DNA from: Candidatus Aalborgicola bjergmarkensis
GTDB lineage: Bacteria; Pseudomonadota; Gammaproteobacteria; Burkholderiales; Burkholderiaceae_C
Assembly: GCA_016708725.1 (NCBI GenBank)
Contig: JADJFE010000032.1
Span: forward strand, 62,001-126,000
Direction of reading: 5' to 3'
DNA: 64,000 nucleotides
Shown piece by piece: positions 26,101 to 34,938 of the stretch (its first letter is position 1; each line of letters opens with the position of its first letter). The position numbers and the translations under genes were made by a program. A model generated the notes under the pieces. The model searched no databases, had not been told where the DNA came from, and saw only the letters and a program-made list of their open reading frames with translations.

Positions 26101-27155
26101 CGCCTGAGTGCATCTTCCTGTTTATGACTTTCACTGATGTCGCGCACATTCATGGCGATGTGTGCCACGCCGTCGATGGCAAACGTGCGGGCCGAAACCA
26201 GGCCCGGAATCTGATTGCCGTCCTTGGTGGTAAAGGTCGATTCAAAATCAGAGAGCGAACCCGTTTCCGCCAGTTTCCTCACAAAGTTCTTGCGTGCCTC
26301 CGGTGGCCACAGCCCCAGTTCGTTGGCGTTGCGACCAATCACCTCTTCGGCTGGCCAGCCACTAAGCCGGGTAAACCCCTCGTTCACTGTGACGATGTGA
26401 CCATCGGCCAGACGCGATACCGTGAACAGATCGGGCACCATGTTCAGTATGAAGGACACACGCGCCTGCTCGGTTTGCAGCGCGGTATTTTTCTCCTGTA
26501 GCGTTGCCAGCAGTTTTTTCTTCTCGCTGAAAATCGTGGCAAAGCTGTTGCTGGTGACGTAGAGCATGGCACCCAGCCCGGCGCATACGCCCAGCGGCAT
26601 GAGCAACATGGAGTCAATCACACCGAGCGCCAGCAGCACGTCGTTGAGTCCAAAGGCAAAACTCAGCGTAAAACCCAGCAGCAGGATTGCGGCACCCGCA
26701 CGGCCTTGGCGCATTCCCTGGGCGACCATGTACAAGGCCGGTGCACCAACGATTAGCACCAGCACATGGTGGATGGCGCGCAAGGGCTGGAGCAAGTCGG
26801 CATTGAGCTGAATCAGCATCAAACCCAGGGGCACGCTGACGAGCAGCAGCAGTACGGCAAACCAGCGGTTCAGGCGGGGTGTGGCAACATGAAAATACTG
26901 CGAAAACCGGTACAGGAAATAGCAAAAATTCATGCCCAGGTGCATGAGGATGTTGCCCGCTTCCGGCGAGGCAAAGCGCAGGAAAACCTCGCTGGATGCC
27001 AAAAAATACAGTCCGCACAGCAAACTGCTCAGAGCCGCATGCAGGTACATGCCGTAGCGTGTATGCGAATACACCAGCAATAAAAACAGTCCGAAAGTAA
27101 ACCCGATGGTGCTGACCACCAGGCTCAGTGTTGCAATGATTTGCTCCAGCATCAT
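23187..27155 (-). CDS. Hybrid sensor histidine kinase (7TM, PAS, HisKA, REC, HPt), paralogue 1
   Basis: 1,322 residues from ATG 27155 (MMLEQIIATLS; AGGA just upstream); the frame extends 38 codons further into a stem-loop repeat, judged non-coding. Seven hydrophobic helices (residues ~5-200, 7TMR-DISM-like without the extracellular domain), about four PAS/PAC units (~230-740; e.g. I-L-N-M-V-P-D-L-F), a coiled coil, HisKA (M-I-S-H-E-I-R-T-P-L-G), HATPase (N-L-M-G-N-A-I-K-F-T; G-T-G-L-G-L-A-I), a receiver (D-M-V-L-M-D-M-R-M-P) and a C-terminal HPt (L-H-T-L-K-G-S). A complete phosphorelay to an external response regulator is expected. It follows paralogue 2 in the same direction. Confidence 0.92.
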   Translation of the reverse strand: MMLEQIIATLSLVVSTIGFTFGLFLLLVYSHTRYGMYLHAALSSLLCGLYFLASSEVFLRFASPEAGNILMHLGMNFCYFLYRFSQYFHVATPRLNRWFAVLLLLVSVPLGLMLIQLNADLLQPLRAIHHVLVLIVGAPALYMVAQGMRQGRAGAAILLLGFTLSFAFGLNDVLLALGVIDSMLLMPLGVCAGLGAMLYVTSNSFATIFSEKKKLLATLQEKNTALQTEQARVSFILNMVPDLFTVSRLADGHIVTVNEGFTRLSGWPAEEVIGRNANELGLWPPEARKNFVRKLAETGSLSDFESTFTTKDGNQIPGLVSARTFAIDGVAHIAMNVRDISESHKQEDALRRSYDLLAKIQQNAGMGIWQWNLDSGEIWFSQTAYDILRLSAKPTPGLPPGFVGIMRAQDSINMVHPDDRERYIHEFATGLRTRQVRSYQYRAVCGDGVVRVLYTEGFLELNETGRILHFYGFLQDITERVTAEQALRTSEEKLTAIYNAIPDQVAITRLCDAVLVDINEESSRAYGRPRAEMIGISFADSDFWNDKADFQRLASILVSTGKVDAFECTVRTHAGECYRGSISSRLFTIADQVHVISICRDVTELYRKQTELQRSYDMMAQIQQHAGMGIWQWNPETDEVFCSKISFDLYQYTPQQARALPPGFSGLITGKQTLDFVYADDWGHYLDSLSVLLQDKQPRVLNYRIRRGDGMLRTLHSQSHAEVDANGKVLFLYGFIKDITEEQRVAGELAQHRNHLEILVKQRTTELQSSYAALSQANQNLRAATAAAEAAQHAAEAASRMKSEFLAMISHEIRTPLGGVIGMIKLGLKDTHIITETRSKFDLGLSNAESLLQIINDILDYSKLEAGRLTLERIDFDLPAVLQDSHSILEERADAKGLALIMEQPPELPRWWLGDPVRLRQVLINLMGNAIKFTEHGSVLLTLNQEEDGWLEFAVADSGVGIPAEALPRLFQKFEQADVSTTRKFGGTGLGLAICKHIVEAMGGTIGVTSTLGAGTTFRFRLPLQEGKKPETVETVTSSRHTHRLSILCAEDGKTNQIIVRELVESMGHRMDLAENGLEAVRALSMRRYDMVLMDMRMPEMDGMEATQLIRAGGNERYIVLDPSLPIIALTANVMEEDRQRYLQAGMDGFLGKPIDEAALFAEFAKVITRLLAQGAALPPLAAVEDAPAPTSDVATLDALFGVDNTATLPPPDPVAAVQAVLSTRPSVSQRTWNAMIEVFRSEAPQRLARLKTALDVGDATSAALELHTLKGSAAYLQGLEVRALCATLENLANQNDLQSVARRHNELEQTLRAMLASLQPH

Positions 27156-27199
27156 TATTTCCTGTATTGTTTGAATTCTTTTACTTTTACTTTTATTTT

Positions 27200-27246
27200 G
27201 ATAGCTGTACCCGCTTGTCCCATAAGCGATACAGCCATAATTGGCC
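27200..27246 (+). repeat. Intergenic stem-loop repeat
   Basis: GATAGCTGTACCCGCTTGTC then CATAAGCGATACAGCCATAA: hairpin CGCTT/AAGCG. Lies in the 91-base gap between the two kinases; the same family as the repeats of 34-64 kb and closest to the form I recall from Comamonadaceae genomes. Confidence 0.65.
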
Positions 27247-30200
27247 TTAAACAGGCCCCAAAGAGCCAAGCAGGATGGTCAGTTTTTGCTCCAGCTCGGG
27301 CAGGTGCCGGGTCACGGCGTCTAAATCACCCGCGTCGGCTTGCACTTCAAGCGTGCTGCACAGGGCGCGCAGCTCGGTGCCTTGCAGATGACCGGCGTTA
27401 CCCTTGAGGGTGTGCAGTTCCAGCGCGGCGCTGCTGGCGTCGCCCACATCCAGCGCAGTTTTCAACCGGGCCAGGCGCTCTGGCGCTTCGCTGCGGAATA
27501 CTTCGATCATTGCGTTCCAGGTACGCTGTGACATGCCACCGATACCATTCGCGGCTGGCGCTGCTCCCACCACAGCAGAGCCTGCATGCGTGGGAGCGCC
27601 GGAAGGCGCGAAAACTGCAGCGCTGTCCACGCCGAATAGTGCATCCAGCGCGGCCATGTCGGTGGTTTGCACAGGTGTGGCATCTGCATCTGTCAGCGGC
27701 GGCAATGTGGCACCCTGGGCCAGAAGGCGTGTGATGACTTTGGCGAGTTCGCCGAACAGGGCTGCTTCATCAATGGGTTTGCCCAGAAAGCCATCCATGC
27801 CTGCTTGCAAGTAGCGCTGCCGGTCTTCTTCCATCACGTTGGCAGTCAGTGCAACGATGGGCAGGGCCGGGTCAAGCACGATGTAGCGTTCATTACCCCC
27901 GGCGCGGATCAGCTGGGTGGCTTCCATGCCATCCATCTCCGGCATACGCATATCCATGAGTACCATGTCGTAGCGTCGCATGCTCAAAGCGCGCAGGGCT
28001 TCGAGTCCGTTTTCGACCAGATCAATGTGGTGCCCCATGCTTTCGACCAGTTCGCGCACGATGAGCTGGTTGGTCTTGCCATCCTCGGCACACAGGATGG
28101 TCAGCTGGTGGGTATGGTGGCTGCTGGCGATGGCTTCCACGATTTCGGGTTTTGTGCCTTCGTGCAGCGGTAGGCGGAAGCGAAAAGTCGTGCCAGCGCC
28201 GGGTGTGCTCGTCACGCCAATCGTGCCGCCCATGGCTTCGACGATGTGCTTGCAGATGGCCAACCCCAGCCCGGTACCACCGAATTTGCGTGTGGTGGAC
28301 ACATCGGCCTGTTCGAATTTCTGGAACATGCGTGGCAAGGCGTCAGCGGGTATGCCCACGCCGGTATCGGCGACAGCGAATTCCAGCCAGCCGTTCTCCT
28401 CCTGGCGCAAGTTGAGCAGCACCGAGCCGTGTTCGGTGAATTTGATGGCATTGCCCATCAGGTTGATGAGCACCTGGCGCAGGCGTACCGGGTCGCCTTG
28501 CCACCAGCGTGGCAGTTCGGGTTGCATCTCCATGATGAGCGCCAGACCCTTGGCGTCGGCGCGTTCTTCCAGGATGCTGTGGCTGTCTTGCAGTGTGGCG
28601 GGCAAGTCGAAGTCGATGCACTCCATCTTCATCTTGCCGGCTTCGAGTTTGGAGTAGTCCAGAATGTCGTTGATGATCTGCAAAAGACCTTCGGCACTGG
28701 CCAGCCCCACATTGAACTTGCCGCGTGTTTCCGCAACCAGCCGCGTGTCCTTGAGTCCGAGTTTGATCATGCCGATCACGCCACCCAAGGGTGTGCGCAT
28801 CTCGTGGCTGATCATGGCCAGAAAATCACCTTTCATGCGGTTGGCCGCCTCAGCCGCATGTTGCGCGGCTTCGGCTACGACCGTGGCTGCGCGCAGGTTC
28901 AGGTTGGCCTGGGTAAGGGCGGTGTAACTGCTTTGCAGCTCGGTCGTGCGTTGTGCGACGAGTTGCTCCAGGTGGCTGCGGTGTTGCGCCAGTTCCTCGT
29001 CCGTGCGGGTTTGTTCGGTGATGTCCTTGACAAAACCATAGACGGAGAGGATGTGGTTCTGGTCATCGCACTCTGTTTGCAGTTCGCTGTGCATGACACG
29101 TGTCTCGCCATCGCCGCGCATGATACGAAAAGACAAGGCGCGCGACTGCTTGTCCCGCAGCAAGCCTTCAAAAGCGCCCATGTAGGATGGTAAATCATCG
29201 GCATGCACGTGGCTGAAGGTGACGCTGCCTTTGAAGCGACCGGCAAATCCAGGGGGGAGGGCATCGGTGCTTTCCGGGGGATAGCGGAACAAGTCGAGTG
29301 CCGTCTGTGAAAAGAGCAGTTCGTCGGTGTGGGGATTCCAGCGGCAAAGCCCCATGCCGGCGTTGTGCTGGATTTTTGCCAAGGTATCGTAGCTGCGTTG
29401 CAACTCAATCTGTTGCCGATGCAGTTCTGTGATGTCGCGGCAGATGGAAAGTACGTGGGTCACGCCGTCAAATTCGCAGGGGCGTGAAGAAATCAGTGAA
29501 CGGTAGACACGTCCGGTGTGGGTGCTGTTGTAGCATTCAAAGGCATCCACCTTGCCTTGGGTCATCAAAATCTGGACGTAACGCTCGTAGTCGGCGCGGT
29601 CGGTCCAGAACCCGATTTCACCGATTCTGCGCCCGATCAGTTGTTCTCGTGCGAGTTCGTGGATACGTACCGTTTCCTCATTCACATCGACGATCACCTG
29701 GTCGGTCATGCGGATCACGCTGATCTGGTCAGGGATGGTGTTGTAAATGGCCGAGATTTTCTCTTGCGAGGCGCGCAGAGCCTCTTCGGCTGCCACCCGC
29801 TCGGTAATGTCGTGCAGTAGACCATAGACATAGAGAATGTGGTTTTCTTCATTGAGTTCGAGAAACAATTCGGCGCTGATGCTGCGCACGTCCCCATCAC
29901 CGCAAATGACCCGGTACTGGTGCGAGCATCCCTGGCGCGCATGTATGGCGGATTGAATTTCGCTGACGTAGCGCTGGCGATCATCGGGGTGAATGATGTC
30001 AATCGACTCTTCCACGCGCATAACACCGGCAAAACCTGGCGGCAGGTCAGGAGATGTCCTGGGCGTGATGCGAAAGGTTGCATAGGCCGTTTGCGACCAG
30101 AAAATTTCGCCGCTGTGCGGGTTCCACTGCCAGATGGCCATGCCGGCGTTGTTCTGGATCTTGGCCAGCAGGTCGTAGCTGTGGCGCAGGGCGTTTTCCT

Positions 30201-31854
30201 GTTTGCGGCTGGCACTCATGTCGCGCACCGTCATGGCGATATGTGTCACGTCATCGATAGTAAACGTGGTTGCAGAAACCAGTCCTTCCCGTGTATGGCC
30301 ATCCCTATGGATGAATACGCACTCGATGTCGGAGATGGAGCCCGTGTCCGCAAGCCGGGTGATGAAACGCTCGCGTGATCCTGGCGGCCACAGACCCAGG
30401 TCCTGTGCGTTGTGACCTACTGCCTCTTCGCTCCTCCAGCCGCTGAGACGCGAAAAACCCTCATTGACGGTGACGATGCAGCCGTCGTCCATGCGCGAAA
30501 CGCTGAACAGGTCAGGCACCATACGCAGCATGATCGCGGTGCGTGCCTGCTCGGTTTGTAGTGCCGCATTCTTTTCCTTCAACGTGGCAAGCAGTTTCTT
30601 GTTCTCGCTGAAAGTGTGGGTGAAACTGTTGCTGGTAACGTAAAGCACCGCAGCCAGCGTTGCCATCAAGCCGAATGGCATCAGAAAATGCGCTTGGGTG
30701 AGCCCTATGGACATCAGCGTATCGTTGGCGGCAACACCATAAAAAATGGCAAAGCCCACAAACAGAATGCCCGCACCAGGCCGACCTTTGCGCCAGCTTT
30801 GGGCCATCATGTAGACGATGCACGTGCCCAGGCCCATTCCGGTGACGAATTGCGCGCGCCGCAGCCATTGGAACAGGTCCAGATCGGGCCAGACCAACTG
30901 CGCGGCCAGCAACAGATTCAGTACCAGGATGGGAGCCGCGAGTGCGCGGTTGGCGCGCGGCATCTGTACATAAAAATACTGGACAAAAAGGAAGAAAAAA
31001 TAGGCAAAACTCAGTGCCATGTAGGACAGGGACAGCGCGATTTCCGGCGTGAGCACCCGCAGCGACAAATCATTGGTCACGCCCAGATACAAACTGCAGC
31101 ACAAACTTCCCAAGCCTGCATACAAGTACATGCCGTAGCGCGTGCGTGCGTACACGAACAGAAAGAAAAGTCCGAATCCGCTGCCGAGCATGCTTGCCAG
31201 CAGGCGCAATTCGCCACCGCGCAACTGGTGCCAACCCAGACCAGGGTCATTGGGAATGTAGGCGCGCAACTCCAGGGGCAGGGCGTAGAGGCCCGTCATC
31301 AGGGTGGTATCGACGCGAATGGCCAGCACATGGCGTGGGCCGGTAATCTGAAAACGCACGGGAATGGGCTGTGCGGCGTAGATGCGGTCGTAATTGGCAT
31401 CCCCTGGGCGACTGAACAGTTCGTGTCCGTCGAGATAGACGCTGGTGCGCGCCAAATACGTGTCCAACAGCAACACAACATCCTCGCCAATCAGTTTTTC
31501 ATCGAACTCCAGCGTGGCGCGGTACCAGCCCACGTTGTAGTTCTTGCCATCAAGGTAGGCCTTGCGCCAGGGGCCGGGTGTTTTGAGCAGTTTCCAGTCG
31601 CGCGTGTCGCGGTCGTACTGTTTATTGCCAGGGTCATCGTCGCGCGTGAATAGCCAGGTGCCTTGCAATGCAAATGGTTGGCTCAAGTCGTCGATGCGAA
31701 AGCGGCACGAGTCGCAACCGGCGCGTGTATCGGCATCGTCCTGTGCGAATACTGCATAGGGCAGGAGGACCATGCACACCAGCAGCGCAGCCAGACGCAT
31801 CAAGCGTGTTGCCGCCTTTGTAATCGTTCGACCCATGCGCGCATTCACATTCAT
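27247..31854 (-). CDS. Hybrid sensor histidine kinase with 7TMR-DISM sensor, paralogue 2
   Basis: 1,535 residues from ATG 31854 (MNVNARMGRTITKAATRLMR), which precedes a clear signal peptide (L-A-A-L-L-V-C-M-V-L-L-P-Y-A-V-F-A-Q). A periplasmic DISMED2-like beta domain (~40-200: G-W-Y-R-A-T-L-E-F, Y-L-D-G-H-E-L-F) precedes seven TM helices (~215-400), four PAS/PAC units, HisKA (I-S-H-E-M-R-T-P-L-G), HATPase, receiver and HPt. From HisKA onward it is nearly identical to paralogue 1. The REC-HPt linker contains an extra ~25 residues encoded by a REP-like GTGGGAGCGCCGGAAGGCG segment near 27590. It probably senses carbohydrate or another periplasmic ligand. Confidence 0.92.
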   Translation of the reverse strand: MNVNARMGRTITKAATRLMRLAALLVCMVLLPYAVFAQDDADTRAGCDSCRFRIDDLSQPFALQGTWLFTRDDDPGNKQYDRDTRDWKLLKTPGPWRKAYLDGKNYNVGWYRATLEFDEKLIGEDVVLLLDTYLARTSVYLDGHELFSRPGDANYDRIYAAQPIPVRFQITGPRHVLAIRVDTTLMTGLYALPLELRAYIPNDPGLGWHQLRGGELRLLASMLGSGFGLFFLFVYARTRYGMYLYAGLGSLCCSLYLGVTNDLSLRVLTPEIALSLSYMALSFAYFFFLFVQYFYVQMPRANRALAAPILVLNLLLAAQLVWPDLDLFQWLRRAQFVTGMGLGTCIVYMMAQSWRKGRPGAGILFVGFAIFYGVAANDTLMSIGLTQAHFLMPFGLMATLAAVLYVTSNSFTHTFSENKKLLATLKEKNAALQTEQARTAIMLRMVPDLFSVSRMDDGCIVTVNEGFSRLSGWRSEEAVGHNAQDLGLWPPGSRERFITRLADTGSISDIECVFIHRDGHTREGLVSATTFTIDDVTHIAMTVRDMSASRKQENALRHSYDLLAKIQNNAGMAIWQWNPHSGEIFWSQTAYATFRITPRTSPDLPPGFAGVMRVEESIDIIHPDDRQRYVSEIQSAIHARQGCSHQYRVICGDGDVRSISAELFLELNEENHILYVYGLLHDITERVAAEEALRASQEKISAIYNTIPDQISVIRMTDQVIVDVNEETVRIHELAREQLIGRRIGEIGFWTDRADYERYVQILMTQGKVDAFECYNSTHTGRVYRSLISSRPCEFDGVTHVLSICRDITELHRQQIELQRSYDTLAKIQHNAGMGLCRWNPHTDELLFSQTALDLFRYPPESTDALPPGFAGRFKGSVTFSHVHADDLPSYMGAFEGLLRDKQSRALSFRIMRGDGETRVMHSELQTECDDQNHILSVYGFVKDITEQTRTDEELAQHRSHLEQLVAQRTTELQSSYTALTQANLNLRAATVVAEAAQHAAEAANRMKGDFLAMISHEMRTPLGGVIGMIKLGLKDTRLVAETRGKFNVGLASAEGLLQIINDILDYSKLEAGKMKMECIDFDLPATLQDSHSILEERADAKGLALIMEMQPELPRWWQGDPVRLRQVLINLMGNAIKFTEHGSVLLNLRQEENGWLEFAVADTGVGIPADALPRMFQKFEQADVSTTRKFGGTGLGLAICKHIVEAMGGTIGVTSTPGAGTTFRFRLPLHEGTKPEIVEAIASSHHTHQLTILCAEDGKTNQLIVRELVESMGHHIDLVENGLEALRALSMRRYDMVLMDMRMPEMDGMEATQLIRAGGNERYIVLDPALPIVALTANVMEEDRQRYLQAGMDGFLGKPIDEAALFGELAKVITRLLAQGATLPPLTDADATPVQTTDMAALDALFGVDSAAVFAPSGAPTHAGSAVVGAAPAANGIGGMSQRTWNAMIEVFRSEAPERLARLKTALDVGDASSAALELHTLKGNAGHLQGTELRALCSTLEVQADAGDLDAVTRHLPELEQKLTILLGSLGPV

Positions 31855-31959
31855 GATGGCGATTTCCTTTATTGAATATTGAGCAAAAACAGGCCATTCT
31901 TCCACGAAGCCTAGTCTTACATACTTTTATACTGCAACGCTTTTTCGCAGGAGGGCGCA

Positions 31960-32826
31960 ATGCGTCTTGCAGTTCTGGGAATTGGGTTGATGGGCTACCC
32001 GATGGCAAAGCGGCTATGCCAGGCAGGCCACGGTGTGCAGGTCTGGAACCGCACACTTCATAAGGCGCAACGGTTGTTGCCCGACGGCGCAAGCGTGCAT
32101 CCAGGTCCGGCCGAGGCGGTTGCGCAGGCCGAGCTGGTGGTAACGATGTTGGAAGACGGTGCGGTGGTGGAAGAGGTTCTCTTTGGCATGGGAGCTGCCA
32201 CCGCCATGCATCCGGGCAGTACGCTTGTGGATATGTCCTCCATCAAGCCCGAGCAGGCACGCGCGCACGCAGCGCGTCTGGCGGATATGGGAATTGCTTA
32301 TCTGGACGCGCCGGTATCGGGCGGCACCATCGGCGCACAGAATGGGACGTTGGCCATCATGGCCGGTGGCGCAGCGGCTGACTTTGAGCGGGCGCTGCCG
32401 ATGCTGAACACCCTTGGCCGCGCCACGCACGTGGGTCCGACGGGCTCCGGCCAGATGGCCAAGTTGGCCAATCAGATGATTGTTGGCGCCACAATTGGCG
32501 TGGTTGCCGAGGCTTTACTCCTGTGCGAGCGCGCGGGTGCCGACATCGCCTGCGTACGTGAAGCCCTTGCTGGGGGTTTTGCGGATAGCCGTGTGCTCCA
32601 GGTGCATGGCCAGCGCATGGTGGAGCGCGACTTTGCGCCACGGGGGCGCATGACGGTGCAACTCAAGGATTTACGCAATGCCTTGTCGTGTGCCAGTGCC
32701 GCAAGCTTTGACGCACCGATCACGGCCTTGCTGGAGCAGCTTTACGCGCAAGGAGTTGCGCACGGCCTGGTCGATCATGACCAGTCTGCCTTGTTCCTGG
32801 AACTGGCGCGGCGCAATGGCATGTAG
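31960..32826 (+). CDS. NAD(P)-dependent 3-hydroxyisobutyrate dehydrogenase-like enzyme
   Basis: 288 residues. Rossmann motif L-G-I-G-L-M-G-Y-P-M-A at the start, substrate loop D-A-P-V-S-G-G-T-I-G-A, catalytic Lys in G-Q-M-A-K-L-A-N-Q. This is the 6PGDH/beta-hydroxyacid dehydrogenase family; candidates are 3-hydroxyisobutyrate, tartronate semialdehyde or GLYR-type substrates. Divergent from the kinase gene, with a ~105-base shared upstream region; an AGGAGG ribosome site precedes the ATG. Confidence 0.9.
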   Translation: MRLAVLGIGLMGYPMAKRLCQAGHGVQVWNRTLHKAQRLLPDGASVHPGPAEAVAQAELVVTMLEDGAVVEEVLFGMGAATAMHPGSTLVDMSSIKPEQARAHAARLADMGIAYLDAPVSGGTIGAQNGTLAIMAGGAAADFERALPMLNTLGRATHVGPTGSGQMAKLANQMIVGATIGVVAEALLLCERAGADIACVREALAGGFADSRVLQVHGQRMVERDFAPRGRMTVQLKDLRNALSCASAASFDAPITALLEQLYAQGVAHGLVDHDQSALFLELARRNGM

Positions 32827-32844
32827 TGTGCGGGCTGGAAACTA

Positions 32845-34086
32845 TCACCCAGACCACCAAAGCGACAGCGGCACAGCCCACAACTTATCGCCAAACGGCA
32901 CCACCTCGCGCCCGGCATACAAAACGATGCCATGCTGAAAAATCGTACTCTCGGTCTCTTGCAAATGGCGCAGACCCTTGAAATCTTTGCCGTCCACCGT
33001 GGCGCTGGCCTTGACCTCGATGCCAGTGATCTGCCCCTGGCGGTTTTCCAGAATGAAATCAACTTCAATGTGGGTTTGGGTACGGTAGTGCCACAAGGTG
33101 AGGCGTTGCCGGGAAAATGCTATATGTTTGAGCAGCTCGGTCAGCACCAGGGTCTCCACCGCACTGCCAGGCAAGCCGTGCCTGGCTGCAAGACCATCCA
33201 ACGTGACTCCCATGAGGTGGCACAGCAGCCCTGTGTCGGGCAAAAATACTTTGGCGGCCTTAACCAGGCGCTTGCCGGGATTACGCTCCCACGATGGCAC
33301 ACGAACCACCAGAAACAACATCTCCAGCAATGCAAAGTAACGCTTGAGCGTGCTTTGCGCAATGCCGACAGTACGCGAAAGCTCGGCAAAATTAAGCAAC
33401 GTAGCGCTGCGCGTGGCCAGCAATTGCAGCAGATTGGGAATTTCTGTGAGCTGCTCAATGTGGGCCAGGTCGCGCACGTCACGCTGCAGAACGGCTTGCA
33501 CATAGGCATCAAACCAGGCCGCACGCCGTGCTTCGCTGGTGCGCGTCACCGCATCGGGAAACCCGCCGCTGAGCAAATGGGCCATCAAGGCAGGTCGCTC
33601 GCAAGGCGCAATGCGCAACGCCTGCCAATCACCCTGAAACAAGGCATCAGCCCGGTTGAGGGTCGGGCTGTCAAGCATTTCAGCGCAAGAAAGCGGCCAT
33701 AGCGACAGCACCTCCATGCGCCCAGCCAGCGAGTCAGCCATGCCGGGCAGCAACATCACGTCAGCCGAGCCAGTAAGCAAAAACTGACCCGGTACACGCT
33801 GCCGGTCAACCACTGCCTTGATGGGCAAAAAAAGCGCGGGCGCACGTTGCACCTCGTCGAGCGTTACCGCACCTTGCAAACCATGGATAAAGCCTGCCGG
33901 GTCTGATTTGGCCGCACTGAGCACGGCTGAATCATCCAGAGTGAGGTAGCGGCGCGGCTTTGCATCGGCCCCAGGCAGTGCCTGCACGAGCGTGCTTTTA
34001 CCGCTTTGGCGGGCACCGTTGAGCACCACAACGGGCGTATCGGCCAACGCATCGGCGAGTAGCGGGGTGATATGTCTGGGATGCAT
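32845..34086 (-). CDS. ATPase with DUF4143 (AAA_14 family)
   Basis: 413 residues. Walker A in N-G-A-R-Q-S-G-K-S-T-L, Walker B-like V-T-L-D-E-V-Q-R-A-P, sensor L-L-T-G-S-A-D-V, then the DUF4143 region with a PD-(D/E)xK-like end (H-I-E-V-D-F-I-L-E-N, then G-I-E-V-K-A-S-A-T). Such solitary ATPases are abundant, laterally mobile and of uncertain role. Its upstream side carries a long perfect palindrome, and it abuts an adhesin remnant, so it looks like an inserted gene. Confidence 0.88.
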   Translation of the reverse strand: MHPRHITPLLADALADTPVVVLNGARQSGKSTLVQALPGADAKPRRYLTLDDSAVLSAAKSDPAGFIHGLQGAVTLDEVQRAPALFLPIKAVVDRQRVPGQFLLTGSADVMLLPGMADSLAGRMEVLSLWPLSCAEMLDSPTLNRADALFQGDWQALRIAPCERPALMAHLLSGGFPDAVTRTSEARRAAWFDAYVQAVLQRDVRDLAHIEQLTEIPNLLQLLATRSATLLNFAELSRTVGIAQSTLKRYFALLEMLFLVVRVPSWERNPGKRLVKAAKVFLPDTGLLCHLMGVTLDGLAARHGLPGSAVETLVLTELLKHIAFSRQRLTLWHYRTQTHIEVDFILENRQGQITGIEVKASATVDGKDFKGLRHLQETESTIFQHGIVLYAGREVVPFGDKLWAVPLSLWWSG

Positions 34087-34096
34087 GCCGGTATTC

Positions 34097-34141
34097 TAAT
34101 GGTTGAAAATCAACCACTGGGTGGCTGATTTTCAACCATTA
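34097..34141. repeat. 45-bp palindrome upstream of the ATPase
   Basis: Arms TAATGGTTGAAAATCAACCA... and its near-perfect complement (one mismatch) around a short CTGGG centre. It starts 11 bases upstream of the ATPase ATG. It could be an operator, or a terminal repeat of the ATPase module. Confidence 0.75.
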
Positions 34142-34144
34142 ATC

Positions 34145-34192
34145 AGCGTGGTGGGTGTGCAGTATGGTTCTGAGGGGCTTTGGCTGGTGTAA
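34145..34192 (+). pseudogene. C-terminal remnant of an adhesin paralogue
   Basis: Reads S-V-V-G-V-Q-Y-G-S-E-G-L-W-L-V then TAA. The giant adhesin at 57147 ends V-V-G-V-Q-Y-G-T-E-G-L-W-L-V, and the bases after both stops also match up to the stem-loop repeat. It is therefore the last 15 codons of another adhesin gene, cut off by the palindrome and ATPase. Confidence 0.85.
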
Positions 34193-34207
34193 TAGTGCTA
34201 CTGAGTT

Positions 34208-34259
34208 GATAGCTGTACCCGCATGTTCCACGGGGGCTATCTGTCGAAATGGCACATAA
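34208..34259 (+). repeat. Stem-loop repeat 1
   Basis: GATAGCTGTACCCGCATGTT-CCACGGGGGCTAT, ending GAAATGGCACATAA. Hairpin CCCG/CGGG. Lies between the adhesin remnant and cysC. Confidence 0.75.
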
Positions 34260-34344
34260 TTCCGCCATAGGAACCTGAGCTTTCCTACGTCAGGATGGGG
34301 GGGCAATTTGCATCCCGATACCGGGCACGAACCCAATAACCTAT

Positions 34345-34878
34345 GTGAAAACCAAGATGACCTATAAAAACTTGACCTATTGGCTCACCGGCCTCTCCGG
34401 TGCAGGTAAGACCACACTAGCCATCGCGCTGGCGCAACACCTGCGCGCCCTGGGGCAGAGTGTGTGCGTTCTGGACGGCGACGAGTTGCGTGCTGGACTC
34501 TGCCGTGACCTGGGTTTTTCCGTTGTTGACCGCGAAGAAAACATGCGTCGCACGGCTGAAATGGCCAAACTGCTCAACGGTCAGGGCATCACGGTAATCG
34601 CCGCGCTGATCTCGCCCACCACCGCAGGCCGCGCAGCAGCCCGTCAGATCATAGGATCAGCGCAGTTCATTGAAATTTATGTCAACACGCCTTTGGCCGT
34701 GTGCCAGCAGCGCGACACCAAAGGGCTGTACGCCAAGGCGAGTCGGGACAGCAACTTTGCCTTGACCGGCATCAAAGCACCCTACGAGGCTCCCACCGAT
34801 GCGGACCTGTGCATCGACACCAGCCAACTCCGCTTGCAAGAGGCGGTAGAGCGCATTTGCAGCCTGCACAGGTCTTGA
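34345..34878 (+). CDS. cysC: Adenylyl-sulfate kinase
   Basis: 177 residues. P-loop L-T-G-L-S-G-A-G-K-T-T-L-A, D-G-D-E-L-R for APS, N-M-R-R-T-A-E-M-A-K, and the lid region G-L-Y-A-K-A. Phosphorylates APS to PAPS. No other sulfate-assimilation gene is nearby; instead fragments of this gene recur in the region, so the copy belongs to the repeat-delimited array. PAPS could serve sulfation of a surface glycan, but that is speculation. The first ATG (34345) or the second (34357, M-T-Y-K-N-L-T) may be used. Confidence 0.93.
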   Translation: MKTKMTYKNLTYWLTGLSGAGKTTLAIALAQHLRALGQSVCVLDGDELRAGLCRDLGFSVVDREENMRRTAEMAKLLNGQGITVIAALISPTTAGRAAARQIIGSAQFIEIYVNTPLAVCQQRDTKGLYAKASRDSNFALTGIKAPYEAPTDADLCIDTSQLRLQEAVERICSLHRS

Positions 34879-34938
34879 GCGTAAGCGTGGTTGCAACCCA
34901 TCACGGCTTATCTCTGTCTTGTATGTTACTACTTAATT

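Noticed and set aside
27156..27269. 38-codon N-terminal extension of kinase paralogue 1
   Set aside because: Encoded by the intergenic stem-loop repeat; the ATG at 27155 has its own ribosome site and begins the first membrane helix.
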